Of a stretch of DNA of 64,000 nt, positions 17,132 to 26,552 are shown in pieces. The number at the start of each line of letters is the position of its first letter. The first letter of the stretch is position 1. The position numbers were made by a program, and so were the translations under genes. Location: assembly GCA_002929135.1 (NCBI GenBank), contig PESC01000001.1, forward strand, positions 17,557 to 81,556, given 5' to 3'. The stretch comes from Methylomonas sp. (GTDB lineage: Bacteria; Pseudomonadota; Gammaproteobacteria; Methylococcales; Methylomonadaceae). A model generated the notes under the pieces. The model ran no database searches. It saw only the letters and a program-made list of their open reading frames with translations, and was not told the DNA's origin.

Positions 17132-18046
17132 TCAATTGCCGCACATCGGAAAACCCAAACTTTCACGTCGTGCGTAGTAGGCTTCTGCCACTGCTCGGGC
17201 CAGATTGCGCACCCGCAAGATGTAGCGTTGGCGTTCGGTGACGGAGATGGCGTGGCGGGCGTCCAGCAGATTGAAGGCGTGAGAGGCTTTTAACACCATT
17301 TCGTAAGCGGGCAGCGGCAGATTGTTAGCCAGCAGTTGCTGGCATTCCGCTTCGAAGGTGTCGAAGCTTTGGAACAGGAATTCGACATTGGCATGTTCGA
17401 AATTGAACGCCGACATTTCCACCTCGTTCTGGTGGAACACGTCGCCGTAAGTGACCACGCCTTGCGGGCCGCGCGTCCATACCAGGTCGAACACCGACTC
17501 GACGCCTTGCAGATACATGGCGATGCGCTCCAGACCGTAGGTAATCTCGCCGGTAACCGGCTTGCATTCCAGGCCGCCGACTTGCTGGAAGTAAGTGAAC
17601 TGGGTGACTTCCATGCCATTCAGCCAGACTTCCCAGCCCAGACCCCAGGCGCCCAGGGTGGGTGATTCCCAGTTGTCCTCGACGAAGCGGATGTCGTGCT
17701 CCAGCAAGTCCAGCCCCAGATGGCGCAGCGATCCCAGGTAAAGTTCCTGAATGGCGTCCGGTGACGGTTTCATCACCACTTGGTATTGGTAGTAATGCTG
17801 CAAGCGGTTGGGATTTTCGCCGTAACGCCCGTCGGTGGGGCGGCGCGAGGGTTGTACATAGGCCGAATTCCAGGGTTCCGGGCCTATGGCACGCAAAAAT
17901 GTAGCTGGGTGGAACGTACCCGCGCCTACTTCCTGATCCAGGGGTTGTAACAACACGCAGCCTTGCGCCGACCAGTACTGCTGCAAGGTCAGAATCAGGC
18001 CCTGAAAAGTAGAGACATCGTTGTTCGCCGTCACGTCGCAAGCCAT
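17132..18046 (-). CDS. glyQ: Glycine--tRNA ligase alpha subunit
   Basis: Alpha chain of the alpha2beta2 glycyl-tRNA synthetase, 304 residues, full length. Family motifs include [30 protein letters not shown] and [21 protein letters not shown]. It binds glycine and ATP; the beta chain supplies tRNA binding. glyS normally follows immediately, but here the next minus-strand gene is the DUF411 protein, so glyS must be elsewhere. Confidence 0.96.
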   Translation of the reverse strand: MACDVTANNDVSTFQGLILTLQQYWSAQGCVLLQPLDQEVGAGTFHPATFLRAIGPEPWNSAYVQPSRRPTDGRYGENPNRLQHYYQYQVVMKPSPDAIQELYLGSLRHLGLDLLEHDIRFVEDNWESPTLGAWGLGWEVWLNGMEVTQFTYFQQVGGLECKPVTGEITYGLERIAMYLQGVESVFDLVWTRGPQGVVTYGDVFHQNEVEMSAFNFEHANVEFLFQSFDTFEAECQQLLANNLPLPAYEMVLKASHAFNLLDARHAISVTERQRYILRVRNLARAVAEAYYARRESLGFPMCGN

Positions 18047-18225
18047 TTTTAGTTGAAAAAATGCGGCGATTATATCGGAAAACCCAAACCAGACATCCGC
18101 CCCCGCCAGCGCTGAATTTGTGCAGCGACCTTCGACAGTCGGGGTGTGCAAGCATGGTTAGGGCGCGATTTTGTTCTCGTATCTGGGCGATGGATATCCG
18201 ATGGTTTGTAGTGGGCGTGGCTTTC

Positions 18226-18248
18226 GCGGGCATGGCCCGCTCCTACGA
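18226..18248. repeat. REP-like palindromic sequence
   Basis: GCGGGCATGGCCCGC followed by TCCTACG. The sequence has the palindrome-plus-tail design of REP elements known from pseudomonads. Only one copy was noticed in the window. Confidence 0.45.
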
Positions 18249-18342
18249 ACATCGCTGAATGGCTACGCGGGATTTTCAAATTGCAATGGGACGGTCGGGT
18301 GTTTTCTGGTTCCTGCGATGCGGGTGAAAAAGAAGTGTGCTC

Positions 18343-18374
18343 GGTTAATTGGCCTGTCACAAAGACACTATAGG
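18343..18374 (+). promoter_or_regulatory. Weak Pho-box-like promoter before the secreted nuclease
   Basis: GGTTAAT (18343-18349) and CTGTCAC (18354-18360) are 11 bp apart and are followed by TATAGG (18369-18374). Only the second half-site fits the PhoB consensus well, and the spacing to the -10 is two bases short. It could be an ordinary promoter. Confidence 0.3.
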
Positions 18375-18503
18375 CTCGTAAGCAAAGCCAAGTAGCCATA
18401 AACCCGGCAGCAACGGCGGCATTTGCCTGAGTTATTGGTGGCTATTTGGTTTTTTAGGCGGGTCATCCCGTTTCCCCAATTGCACTTAACAAGGACTTTG
18501 ACA

Positions 18504-19973
18504 ATGAAAAAACAACACGCTTTAACGCTGGGTATCGCATTGGCGCTATCCGGTACGCAAATCGCATCGGCTACAGCTGTAACCGTGCGTTTCGCCGCCT
18601 TCAATGCATCGCTGAATCGCAATGCCAGCAGCGATTTGTTGACTGACATGGCCAATCCAAACAGTGTCGATTTTTCCGTGGCCTATCCTGATTCCGCCTC
18701 GATCAGCGGTTTGAGTACGGCGCAAAGACGGGTGTTGCAAGCGCACTACGTGGCGGAAACGTTGCAACGCATCAACGCCGACGTGGTGTTGGTCAACGAA
18801 TTCGATTTCGATTTCAACGGCACCCCTGGTACCCGCAGCACGCCTTCCGCCCTGGGTTACACCAGCCAGGCGCATCAGCTGTTCAACAACAATTTCCTTA
18901 ATGTTGCTCGCGGCGGCGGTACGACCGGACGTAGCGAGGTTGCGGCCATCGATTACGCTTTCGGCTACACCCCTACCACCAACACCGGCTTGCATTCCGG
19001 TTTCGATCTGGACAATAACGGTGTCATCGACAGTACCCCCGGCGATGGCACCTTTGGCAACGATGCCTTCGGTTTTGGCGAATTTGCCGGCAAATTCGGC
19101 TTCACCATTTTTTCCAGATTCGAAATCAAGGCTGTTCGCACGTTTCAGAATTTTCTGTGGAAAGACATGCCCGGCAATTTGCTGACCAACGACCCGACGG
19201 CCAACAATCTGAATGCGTTCTACTCCCAAGCTGAAATGGATGCATTTCGGTTGTCGTCGAAGAACCACGTTGACGTCATGCTGGAGATCAACGGGCAAAA
19301 CGTGCATTTTCTGGCCTCGCATCCCACGCCACCGGTTTTTGACGGTATTGAAGATCGCAACGGCAAACGCAATTACGACGAAATCCGCTTCTGGAGGGAT
19401 TACATCAACGGTGCATCCTACATTTATGACGATCAAGGTGGCACGGGGGGCTTGGCACCAAATTCGATTTTCGTCATCGCCGGTGACTTGAACGCCGACC
19501 CCGTCGATGGCGACAGCTTCAAAGGCTTGATTGGCAACACCGAATACAACGCCATTGGCCAATTGCTGAATGATCCACTGGTCAACGCCAGCGTTACACC
19601 GGAAAGCGCCGGTGGCACGGCAGCGGCCACCGATCCATCGAACAACGGTTCGGCCAACCAAAGCCATATCGGCGATCCTAAATTCGATACCGCCGATTTC
19701 AATGACGTTGCACCAGGTAACTTGCGTGTGGATTACGTGCTGCCTTCCAGTAATATCGAGTTGCTCAACGCCGCCGTATTTTGGCCTACCCATCAAGATC
19801 CCAATTTCCCCTTGGTTGGCACCTTCAGGAATCTGAACCTGTTCGCCAACTTCCCCACTTCAGACCATAAAGCGGTTTATGCCGATGTCAAGATCGTACC
19901 GGTGCCGGGCGCGTTATGGTTGTTCGGCACGGCCTTGATCGGCCTGGCGGCTCAAGCACGTCGCCGAGGCTGA
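18504..19973 (+). CDS. Secreted endonuclease/exonuclease/phosphatase-family protein with PEP-CTERM tail
   Basis: 489 residues. A signal peptide (ending about residue 22-24, QIASA) is followed by an EEP-fold hydrolase: VRFAAFNASLNRN, VLVNEFDFDFNG (metal-binding Glu), HFLASHPTPPVFDG, FVIAGDLNADPVDGDSF and, near the end, TSDHKAVYADV (catalytic His). The C-terminus is a sorting tail, VPVPGALWLFGTALIGLAA followed by RRRG. EEP enzymes cleave phosphodiester or phosphoester bonds in nucleic acids, inositol phosphates or lipids. It is probably exported and processed by an exosortase not encoded here. Extracellular phosphate scavenging is a plausible but unproven job. Confidence 0.85.
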   Translation: MKKQHALTLGIALALSGTQIASATAVTVRFAAFNASLNRNASSDLLTDMANPNSVDFSVAYPDSASISGLSTAQRRVLQAHYVAETLQRINADVVLVNEFDFDFNGTPGTRSTPSALGYTSQAHQLFNNNFLNVARGGGTTGRSEVAAIDYAFGYTPTTNTGLHSGFDLDNNGVIDSTPGDGTFGNDAFGFGEFAGKFGFTIFSRFEIKAVRTFQNFLWKDMPGNLLTNDPTANNLNAFYSQAEMDAFRLSSKNHVDVMLEINGQNVHFLASHPTPPVFDGIEDRNGKRNYDEIRFWRDYINGASYIYDDQGGTGGLAPNSIFVIAGDLNADPVDGDSFKGLIGNTEYNAIGQLLNDPLVNASVTPESAGGTAAATDPSNNGSANQSHIGDPKFDTADFNDVAPGNLRVDYVLPSSNIELLNAAVFWPTHQDPNFPLVGTFRNLNLFANFPTSDHKAVYADVKIVPVPGALWLFGTALIGLAAQARRRG

Positions 19974-19989
19974 GCCAACGCCGTGCGCG

Positions 19990-21036
19990 TCAGCAAATCC
20001 TTGGCAATTGTTCGCCGCTCAGCAAGGTCAATGGCCGTGCGATACCCAGGCGGCTGTGCAGGGTCAAGGGTGTGCGCGATGGGCTGTCACTAACTCGGCC
20101 AATCCGGCAGGCCTGCTGGCCGAGCGGGTGCTGGCGGAGCCGGTCTAGTAGTGCGTCGGCGTGTTTTTCGCCAACGAAGGCCACCATGCAGCCTTCGTTG
20201 GCGATGTACAAGGGGTCTAAGCCCAGCAGCTCGCAAGCAGCGCGAACGTCGTCATGGATGGGTAATGCGGTTTCGTCTATGCCGAACGCCAGGCCGCAGC
20301 TTGTGGCCAATTCAAACAATACGCTGGCCAGCCCGCCACGGGTCAGGTCACGCAAACAGTGCAATTCGATACCCGCCGCAAGCAATTCGCCAACCAGGCC
20401 CGACAAATCGGCGCAATCACTGACCAGACTGTGGGAAAAGTTCAGGCCCTCGCGCTCCAGCATCACGGCGATGCCGTGGCGGCCCAAGTCGCTGTTGAGG
20501 ATGATGGCGTCGCCTGGCTGGATCATTGCGGGGGCTATCGTCACCCCGTCGGCTACCACGCCGATACCCGCCGTGTTGATGTAAACGCCATCGCCTTTGC
20601 CGCGATCAACCACTTTGGTGTCGCCGGTGACGATGCGGACTCCGGCTGCGGCAGCAGCGGTTTGCATCGAACGCAGAATGGTCTGCAAATCGGCGATGGG
20701 CAGGCCTTCTTCGATAATCAGGCCGCAACTGAGGTGTAGCGGTCTGGCGGCGCTCATCGCCAGGTCGTTCAGGGTGCCGCAAATCGCCAGTTTGCCGATG
20801 TCGCCGCCGGGGAAGAACAGCGGTTTGATGACGTAGGAATCGGTGGTGAAAGCCAGGCGGCCACTCGGCATGGCGAGTACCGCGCTGTCATGCTGTTGGT
20901 CGAGTAGCGGATTCTGCAAGGTGGGTAGGACGATCTGGGCCAAGAGTTGCTGCATCAAACGACCGCCGCCGCCGTGGGCCATGACGATGTGGTCGTAATG
21001 CAGAGGGTTGGGGCAATTCAGAGAAAAATCAGCCAT
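19990..21036 (-). CDS. hypE: Hydrogenase maturation protein HypE
   Basis: 348 residues. HypE dehydrates the carbamoyl group on its C-terminal cysteine to a cyanide ligand for the NiFe centre. The required end PRIC is present and complete. Motifs GGGG near residue 22 and [20 protein letters not shown] match the family. It overlaps the hypD end by 8 bp. No hydrogenase structural gene lies in the window. Confidence 0.96.
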   Translation of the reverse strand: MADFSLNCPNPLHYDHIVMAHGGGGRLMQQLLAQIVLPTLQNPLLDQQHDSAVLAMPSGRLAFTTDSYVIKPLFFPGGDIGKLAICGTLNDLAMSAARPLHLSCGLIIEEGLPIADLQTILRSMQTAAAAAGVRIVTGDTKVVDRGKGDGVYINTAGIGVVADGVTIAPAMIQPGDAIILNSDLGRHGIAVMLEREGLNFSHSLVSDCADLSGLVGELLAAGIELHCLRDLTRGGLASVLFELATSCGLAFGIDETALPIHDDVRAACELLGLDPLYIANEGCMVAFVGEKHADALLDRLRQHPLGQQACRIGRVSDSPSRTPLTLHSRLGIARPLTLLSGEQLPRIC

Positions 21037-22117
21037 GGCTGCGGTAGCGGTAATAGGCGGCGCAGGCGCCCTCGGATGACACCATGGTGGCGCCGAGTGG
21101 CCGTTCCGGGGTGCAGAGCGTGGCGAATGCCGGGCATTGCTGCGGTTTGATACGGCCTTGCAGCACCTCGCCGCTGCGGCAGTTCGGCGCTTCCTGGCTG
21201 GTTATGGCGGCAACATCGAAGCGGTGCTCGGCGTTCCAGTCGTCGAAATCGGGCTGCAAGGCCCAGCCGCTGGCGGCAATGTCACCCAAGCCGCGCCACG
21301 GGCGATCTACCTCGACGAATACCTGTCGTATCAAGGCTTGTGCTACCTGATTGCCGTTTTCGGTCACGACGCGACGGTACTGGTTTTCCACGCCGTAACG
21401 GCCTTGCTCCAGTTGGCGGATGCACAGATACAAGCCTTGCAGAATATCGACCGGCTCGAAGCCGGTCATGACGATGGGCAGGCGGTAGTGTTCGGCGATG
21501 GGTTGGTATTCACGACAGCCCATGACGGCGGCGACATGACCGGCGCCGAGAAAGCCTTGCACCCGGCAGTCGTCTGCTGCCAGCAGGGCCTCGATGACCG
21601 GCGGCACCCGCACATGGCCGATCAGCAGGCTGAAATTTTTGAGGTTCAGGCGGCGAGCCTGATAAGCCGCCAGTGCCGTGGTGGGTGCTGTGGTTTCGAA
21701 GCCGACGCCGAAAAACACGATCTGCTTGTCGGGATTGTGCTGCGCCATCGCCAGCGCATCCAACGGCGAATAAACGATGCGCACATCGGCGCCTTGGGCT
21801 TTGCTGCCGAGCAAGTCCAGGGTCGAACCCGGTACACGCAGCATGTCGCCGAACGAGCAGAATACGACGTCCGGCTGGGCGGCAATCGCCAGTGCCTTGT
21901 CGATGTACTGGATGGGCGTGACGCAAACCGGGCAGCCGGGGCCGTGTATCAGTTCGATGTTGTCGGGCAGCAGTTGGTCGAGGCCATGCTTGACGATGCT
22001 GTGGGTCTGGCCGCCGCAGACTTCCATGATGCGCCACTGGCCATGTGCGATGGCTGCGATTTGCCGCCGCCAGTAGTCGACCTGGCCAGGATCGCGATAT
22101 TCGGTTACGAATTTCAA
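21029..22117 (-). CDS. hypD: Hydrogenase maturation protein HypD
   Basis: 362 residues. An iron-sulfur scaffold on which the Fe(CN)2CO unit is built with HypC. It has [21 protein letters not shown] and the C-terminal Cys cluster ([17 protein letters not shown], then [10 protein letters not shown]). The start is TTG at 22117, inside the hypC stop (TTGA), so it is probably translationally coupled; no ATG fits. Confidence 0.95.
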   Translation of the reverse strand: MKFVTEYRDPGQVDYWRRQIAAIAHGQWRIMEVCGGQTHSIVKHGLDQLLPDNIELIHGPGCPVCVTPIQYIDKALAIAAQPDVVFCSFGDMLRVPGSTLDLLGSKAQGADVRIVYSPLDALAMAQHNPDKQIVFFGVGFETTAPTTALAAYQARRLNLKNFSLLIGHVRVPPVIEALLAADDCRVQGFLGAGHVAAVMGCREYQPIAEHYRLPIVMTGFEPVDILQGLYLCIRQLEQGRYGVENQYRRVVTENGNQVAQALIRQVFVEVDRPWRGLGDIAASGWALQPDFDDWNAEHRFDVAAITSQEAPNCRSGEVLQGRIKPQQCPAFATLCTPERPLGATMVSSEGACAAYYRYRSHG

Positions 22118-22368
22118 GCCGGGTCTCCAGGGGTGTCCATCAGGGTGTCCATGTCGGCGAAGGCTTGCAGTGTGAGCCGGGCTTCCTGTGGGTCGATGAT
22201 GGCAATGGCAAGGCCGGCGTGGACGATGACATAGTCGCCCGGCCTGGCTTCGGGTACGCAGGCCAGGCTGACGTTTTTCACTATGCCGTTGAAATCGACG
22301 TTGCCGCTACGCAGCAGCGGTTCGGCGGAATCGGTTTCCAGCAGTTGACCGGGCAAGGCAAGACACAT
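22114..22368 (-). CDS. hypC: Hydrogenase maturation chaperone HypC
   Basis: 84 residues beginning MCLALPGQL; the initial Met-Cys is the functional cysteine that binds iron and HypD, which fixes the start. The following [20 protein letters not shown] is the usual OB-fold core. First gene of hypCDE; hypA, hypB and hypF are not next to it. Confidence 0.95.
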   Translation of the reverse strand: MCLALPGQLLETDSAEPLLRSGNVDFNGIVKNVSLACVPEARPGDYVIVHAGLAIAIIDPQEARLTLQAFADMDTLMDTPGDPA

Positions 22369-22611
22369 GGGCAAACCAGACGAAAACGAAGGTGGACGCG
22401 ATGCTAGCGTGAGTCCGCTGGCGAACGCAATGTTTGGGTTTTGAGTGTGGGTTTTGAGTGAGGATGCCGTCCGGATTCGGCTGTCGGCATGGTTGGCCAC
22501 GCTACCAGAATCGTGAGCCTCATCATCGATTTTCTGTGGGTAATCCGTTTGATAGCCTGCCTGGATTGAGGCATAATTCCGCGCCCTTACCGAACTTTAG
22601 TGATGTCCACC

Positions 22612-22992
22612 ATGCATATCAACATGCTTAAAGCCAAGTTGCACCGTGCGCGGGTAACGCACTCCGAACTCGATTACGAGGGTTCATGTGCCATCGATGG
22701 CAAAATTCTCGATTTTTCAGGGATCAGGGAATACGAGCAAATTCATATCTACAACATCAATAATGGCCAGCGCTTCACAACCTATGCCATCAGGGCGCAG
22801 GAGGATTCCGGTGTGTTTTCCATCAATGGTGCCGCCGCGCGGCTGGCTTGCCCAGGTGATTTGATTATCGTCTGCGCCTTCGCCAGCCTGGATGACAACG
22901 AAGCCAAAAGCCATAAACCCACCCTGGTTTATTTCGGCGCCAACAACCAGATTTCACACAGCAGTCACTCCATTCCTGTGCAAGCGGCTTGA
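22612..22992 (+). CDS. panD: Aspartate 1-decarboxylase
   Basis: 126 residues, equal to the Escherichia coli enzyme. The pro-enzyme cleaves itself at Gly24-Ser25 (YEGSC) to make the pyruvoyl cofactor, then turns aspartate into beta-alanine for pantothenate. Upstream GTG 22600 and ATG 22603 are possible, but [17 protein letters not shown] aligns residue for residue with known PanD from ATG 22612. coaBC of the same pathway lies at about 50.5 kb. Divergent from hypC. Confidence 0.96.
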   Translation: MHINMLKAKLHRARVTHSELDYEGSCAIDGKILDFSGIREYEQIHIYNINNGQRFTTYAIRAQEDSGVFSINGAAARLACPGDLIIVCAFASLDDNEAKSHKPTLVYFGANNQISHSSHSIPVQAA

Positions 22993-23041
22993 CCGGCTTG
23001 ACACGACCTCGATGCCGACAACCCCGGATGTCGGCAAAAAC

Positions 23042-25318
23042 TCAATCCCCATCCTGCATCCAGTAGCGTTTGTGCTGCTGCCGCTCCGATTCGACGCGGA
23101 TAGCCTGCTTGCCGGTTTTTACGCTGATGGCGCCATCATGCGCCGTGTTGCGAATGTCTGCGCTCAGCGCCCGGTAACGTTCGACGACGCTGGCGGCAGG
23201 AAAACCAAAACGATTGTGAAAACCGGCGGGTATCAGCACGATTTTTGGCTGCACGGCTCGCAGGAACGCTGCCGTCGATGAGGTTTTACTGCCATGATGC
23301 GGCGCCAGCATGACGGTGCTGGCCAAATCTGACCCGTAGCGTTCGAGCAAGTCGCGTTCCGCGCTGGCCTCGATGTCGCCGGTCAATAAAAACGCAGCCG
23401 TCGCCGCCACCACTTTTATCACGCAGGAATTGTCGTTTTCTTTAAGGAAAGCAGTCTCACCCGGCGACAACACCTGAAACGTCACCCCATCCCACGACCA
23501 GCTCTGTCCGGCCAGGCAGTCATCTGCCACCGCCGGGCGATCGAGCCAGGATGCACTTGTCAGCAGCTTTGCCTTGGGCATGGCTGTCATCAGCGCAGCC
23601 GAACCGCCGCTGTGATCGTTGTCGCCATGGCTGACCACCAGCAGGTCGATGGCATCGATCGCCCGGTAGCGCAGAAAAGGCAGTAGTACCGATTCACCCA
23701 TATCGGTTTGCTCGGAATACCTGGCGCCGGTGTCGTACACCATGACGTGATTGCGGGTTTGAATCACCGTCGCCAAGCCCTGGCCAACATCCAGCAGCGT
23801 CAGCCAAACTTCGCCTGCCGCCGGTTTGGCGTTTTCCACGAACACGCCGGGCAGCAGCAAAAACACGCCAAGATAGCGATGGGGGAAACCTTTAGGCGCC
23901 AGCAGCATCGCCACGCCCGGCACGGCTAAAGCCAGGGCGTACCACGGCGGTTGCGGGCAAACGATTTGCGCGAACGGCCACTGTGCCATGCCATCCAGCA
24001 ATTGCCACAACACAGCAAACAAGCCATCTGCCAGCGCCAGGCCGTAACGGGCCAGTTCGGGCAACAGTAAATTCAGGCACAAAATCAGTAGGCAAAGCGG
24101 CGTTAAAATCACCCCCACCCACGGTATCGCAAAGGCATTGGCCAGCGGCGCAATCAATGAAATCTGCTGGAAATAGAGCATCAACACCGGTGCCAACCCC
24201 AGCGTTACCGCATACTGGCTGACCGCCAGGCCTTGCCAGTAACCCGGTAGCCTGCTGCGTCCTGCCGACACCCAAATCAACAAGGCCACCGCCAGAAACG
24301 ACAACCAGAAACCCACCGCCAATACGGCGAACGGGTCGAACAGCAACACCGTCCACAAGGCCAGCCCCAGTACGCGCCAAGCCGACACATTGCGCTGCCA
24401 GACCAAGGCCAGCATGGCCACACTCAGCATGACCAGGGCGCGCTGCACTGGTATCGAAAACCCGGCCAGCGCGCTGTAAACCAGGGCACCCGTCCAGGCA
24501 GCACTTGCCGCGGTGATGTGCGGCGCATAGCGCATGCTGCCGAAACGCGCCCAAAAGCGGCGCGCTGCGACGAACAGCAAGCCCGCCACCAGGCTGATGT
24601 GCGAGCCTGAAATCACCAGCAGATGCAACGTGCCCGTGGTGCGGAAAACCTGCCACTGTGCCGGTGTGATGCGGTTTTGGCTGCCCACGGTCAGGGCTTC
24701 GATCAAGCCCAGGAATTCGGCATTCGGCGAGGCGGTCTGCGCCAGCGCATCGACCACCGCCTGCCGCCACTGCGTCAACGCCTGCTTGACATGAACGTCG
24801 CCGGGTACGAGTTGCGGTGGTGGGTGAGGCCGGACATAACCCGTCGCGGCGATGCCATTGGCCAGCAGCCAGGCTTCGTAATCGAAACTATTACCAGGGT
24901 TGACCCGGCCATGCGGTACCTTCAGGCGTACCGTCATCCGCCAGGTCTGACCACCTTTGATGGCCAGCTCGGGCCTGTACCAGTTCAGCCTGATTTTGCC
25001 CGGCACACCGGGCAAGGGGTGGCTGACCACCAGATCGAAACTCACCCGGTCGTCGAACTGTCGGGGCAAATCGGCGACATAGCCTTCAACCTGTACATCC
25101 TTGCCCTGCAACGACGGCGCCAGGCGATCGGCCATACGGTCGTGCGCCATCAGCAGCGCCCAGGCAAAGCCAAACACCAGCGCCGCCAGCGCCAAATAGC
25201 GCCGCATCGCCAAAACCAGCACGACCAGCAGCAATGCCGCTGCAACCAGCGGCGAAGGCAAGGCGGGCATCTGTTGCAAGGCCACGACGCCCAGCAACAG
25301 CATCAGCGCCGACGGCAT
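23042..25318 (-). CDS. comEC: DNA internalization protein ComEC/Rec2
   Basis: About 758 residues from ATG 25318. It has an N-terminal membrane segment and OB-like domain (about 80-190), a competence channel domain with many hydrophobic helices (LHLLVISGSHISLVAGLLF near 235), and a C-terminal metallo-beta-lactamase-like domain with SHGDNDHSGG, then DVGQG motifs. It moves single-stranded DNA across the inner membrane during transformation. The frame stays open to ATG 25396, but that start lies in a repeat copied from the Uma2 gene flank, so 25318 is preferred. The pilin at 27331 could belong to the same uptake machinery. Confidence 0.9.
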   Translation of the reverse strand: MPSALMLLLGVVALQQMPALPSPLVAAALLLVVLVLAMRRYLALAALVFGFAWALLMAHDRMADRLAPSLQGKDVQVEGYVADLPRQFDDRVSFDLVVSHPLPGVPGKIRLNWYRPELAIKGGQTWRMTVRLKVPHGRVNPGNSFDYEAWLLANGIAATGYVRPHPPPQLVPGDVHVKQALTQWRQAVVDALAQTASPNAEFLGLIEALTVGSQNRITPAQWQVFRTTGTLHLLVISGSHISLVAGLLFVAARRFWARFGSMRYAPHITAASAAWTGALVYSALAGFSIPVQRALVMLSVAMLALVWQRNVSAWRVLGLALWTVLLFDPFAVLAVGFWLSFLAVALLIWVSAGRSRLPGYWQGLAVSQYAVTLGLAPVLMLYFQQISLIAPLANAFAIPWVGVILTPLCLLILCLNLLLPELARYGLALADGLFAVLWQLLDGMAQWPFAQIVCPQPPWYALALAVPGVAMLLAPKGFPHRYLGVFLLLPGVFVENAKPAAGEVWLTLLDVGQGLATVIQTRNHVMVYDTGARYSEQTDMGESVLLPFLRYRAIDAIDLLVVSHGDNDHSGGSAALMTAMPKAKLLTSASWLDRPAVADDCLAGQSWSWDGVTFQVLSPGETAFLKENDNSCVIKVVAATAAFLLTGDIEASAERDLLERYGSDLASTVMLAPHHGSKTSSTAAFLRAVQPKIVLIPAGFHNRFGFPAASVVERYRALSADIRNTAHDGAISVKTGKQAIRVESERQQHKRYWMQDGD

Positions 25319-25374
25319 GGCGGGAATGGGGGAATAATCATCAACACATCCGGTTTCAAGGTGCTGTCGTTGCT

Positions 25375-25472
25375 GCCACGATAATATGCAGTGCATGGCG
25401 CATAGCAGAATGAAATCGCCCCGCCAACCTCAACGACAGCAGGCGTCGATCATGGCCCATCCCGCATTGAAA
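25375..25472 (+). pseudogene. Duplicated 5' flank and first codons of a Uma2 gene
   Basis: About 98 bp nearly identical to 26456-26552. It includes ATG 25452 and eight codons (MAHPALK) before unrelated sequence and a TAG a few codons later. The intact copy continues into the Uma2 gene at 26532. So this is a truncated duplicate of the promoter and start of that gene, now abutting comEC. Confidence 0.6.
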
Positions 25473-25603
25473 GCGCGTTGTTATTCTATCTAGCCAGCAT
25501 TTAACCGGCCATAATCAACCAGTTAATAATCAACCAGTTACAAAAAATCAAAGCCTGGTTTAACCTCGTTGAATGCTTGTTCTGTGGAAAGAAGGTGGAA
25601 AGC

Positions 25604-25939
25604 TTAGATGGTCATCGTGTCTTTTTCGATGATGCCTTTTAGGTAGTCGTTTAGTGATGTTCCGGCTGCGTCTGCTTTGGCCAAAAGCCGTTGATGCAGG
25701 TCGCTGCCTATCCTTACGTTGAATGAGCCTTTGCAAGTGTTTTTAGGTGTTATCCCGTGTTCGTGGCACGTTGTCAGGTAATCGTCCACGGCCTTTTCGA
25801 ATTCCCGTTTCAGCTCATCGATGGTGTTGGCTTCGTAGGTCACCAAGTCGGCAATGAATTCGATTTTTCCGTATAGGCAATTGTCCTCGATGCTTGCCTT
25901 GATGCTGCCTTTATAGGTTTTGTAATCAAAATAATTCAT
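25604..25939 (-). CDS. hicB: HicB-family antitoxin
   Basis: 111 residues. An N-terminal HicB RNase-H-like fold (YKGSIKASIEDNCLYGKIEFI, DLVTYEANTIDELKREFEKA) is followed by a ribbon-helix-helix-like end (GSFNVRIGSDLHQRLLAKAD). It neutralises and probably autoregulates with HicA. The start overlaps the hicA stop (ATGA), so toxin comes first, as usual for hicAB. Confidence 0.9.
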   Translation of the reverse strand: MNYFDYKTYKGSIKASIEDNCLYGKIEFIADLVTYEANTIDELKREFEKAVDDYLTTCHEHGITPKNTCKGSFNVRIGSDLHQRLLAKADAAGTSLNDYLKGIIEKDTMTI

Positions 25940-26184
25940 TTTATAAGCCCTTGTCTTTTCAACTCGTTCAGGATTGCTTTTTTGATGTAGGTTTTAATTG
26001 TATTTTCAGGATGGGGTTTATGCAGTGTTATCACGCTGTTTTTCCCTGGATTGATAAACTTCACTCGTGATCCGCTGCCTGCTATCTGCTTATACCCTAG
26101 CTGTTTCATGAGTGATGACACGTCATCCCATTTCGGGTTGGGTGTGTTGGTGAACTGCGCTAGCAATTTTTCTTTCTGGCTCAT
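25936..26184 (-). CDS. hicA: HicA-family toxin (mRNA interferase)
   Basis: 82 residues with the double-stranded RNA-binding fold. The GSRVKF and TLHKPHPENT motifs match the HicA subfamily with Arg where the best-studied HicA proteins have the catalytic His of GSH; the C-terminal HKPHP His residues remain. The toxin would cleave mRNA on ribosomes. Operon with hicB. Confidence 0.88.
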   Translation of the reverse strand: MSQKEKLLAQFTNTPNPKWDDVSSLMKQLGYKQIAGSGSRVKFINPGKNSVITLHKPHPENTIKTYIKKAILNELKRQGLIK

Positions 26185-26531
26185 GCTCGACTTTTGCGAC
26201 TAAATGCAGTTGCATTGTAGCAGCCTGCCATGCTTGTAACTAACGTTAGGATTTGGTCATAAATAACATCCCTGTCTATCGCCCTCACCCCAACCCTGCC
26301 GGAGGGGAGAGCGAAGCGAGGGGGCGAAGCCGAGAATAATGAGGATGTTATTTATGACCAAATCCTTAATGGTAGTGACGCTCTGGGTACTGAAGCCTTG
26401 CAGTCGCGAAGGGCGTGGGAGCGAGAAAATCCTGTTTCAAAACGCCATGACGGCCGCCACAATAATACGCAGTGCGTGGCGCATAGCAGAATGAAATCGC
26501 CCCGCCAACCGCAACGACAGCAGGAGTCGAC
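26185..26531. other. Intergenic region with an inverted-repeat element and repeat flank
   Basis: Between divergent hicA and the Uma2 gene. It contains an inverted-repeat element (26248-26366), then the second copy of the 98-bp flank (26456-26552). No other gene seen. Confidence 0.5.
26248..26366. mobile_element. 119-bp element with perfect 24-bp inverted repeats
   Basis: The ends, AGGATTTGGTCATAAATAAC.. (26248-26271) and its exact complement (26343-26366), flank 71 bp. The interior (CCCTCACCCC, GAGAGCGAAGCGAGGGGGCGAAGCC) resembles a segment at 47150-47210. No coding capacity. It could be a MITE or a folding hairpin; direct target repeats are not clear. Confidence 0.6.
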
Positions 26532-26552
26532 ATGGTCCATCCCGCATTGAAA
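26456..26552 (+). repeat. Repeat copy 2: upstream flank and start of the Uma2 gene
   Basis: Matches 25375-25472 with a few substitutions and one base length difference. This copy leads into the intact Uma2 gene. Confidence 0.65.

Larger units (their letters stand above)
18047..18503. other. Intergenic region with a REP-like sequence and a possible promoter
   Basis: No convincing gene. It holds a REP-like sequence at 18226-18248 and a possible promoter at 18343-18374. The last 100 bases are the leader of the nuclease gene and include an ordinary ribosome site (AAGGA). Confidence 0.5.

Noticed and set aside
18546..19796. 416-codon antisense frame over the secreted nuclease
   Set aside because: No start signal, no family features, and lies fully within a well supported gene.
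23014..23035. Hairpin GCCGACA/TGTCGGC between panD and comEC as a terminator
   Set aside because: Seven-bp stem with an 8-base loop and no downstream T-run on either strand.
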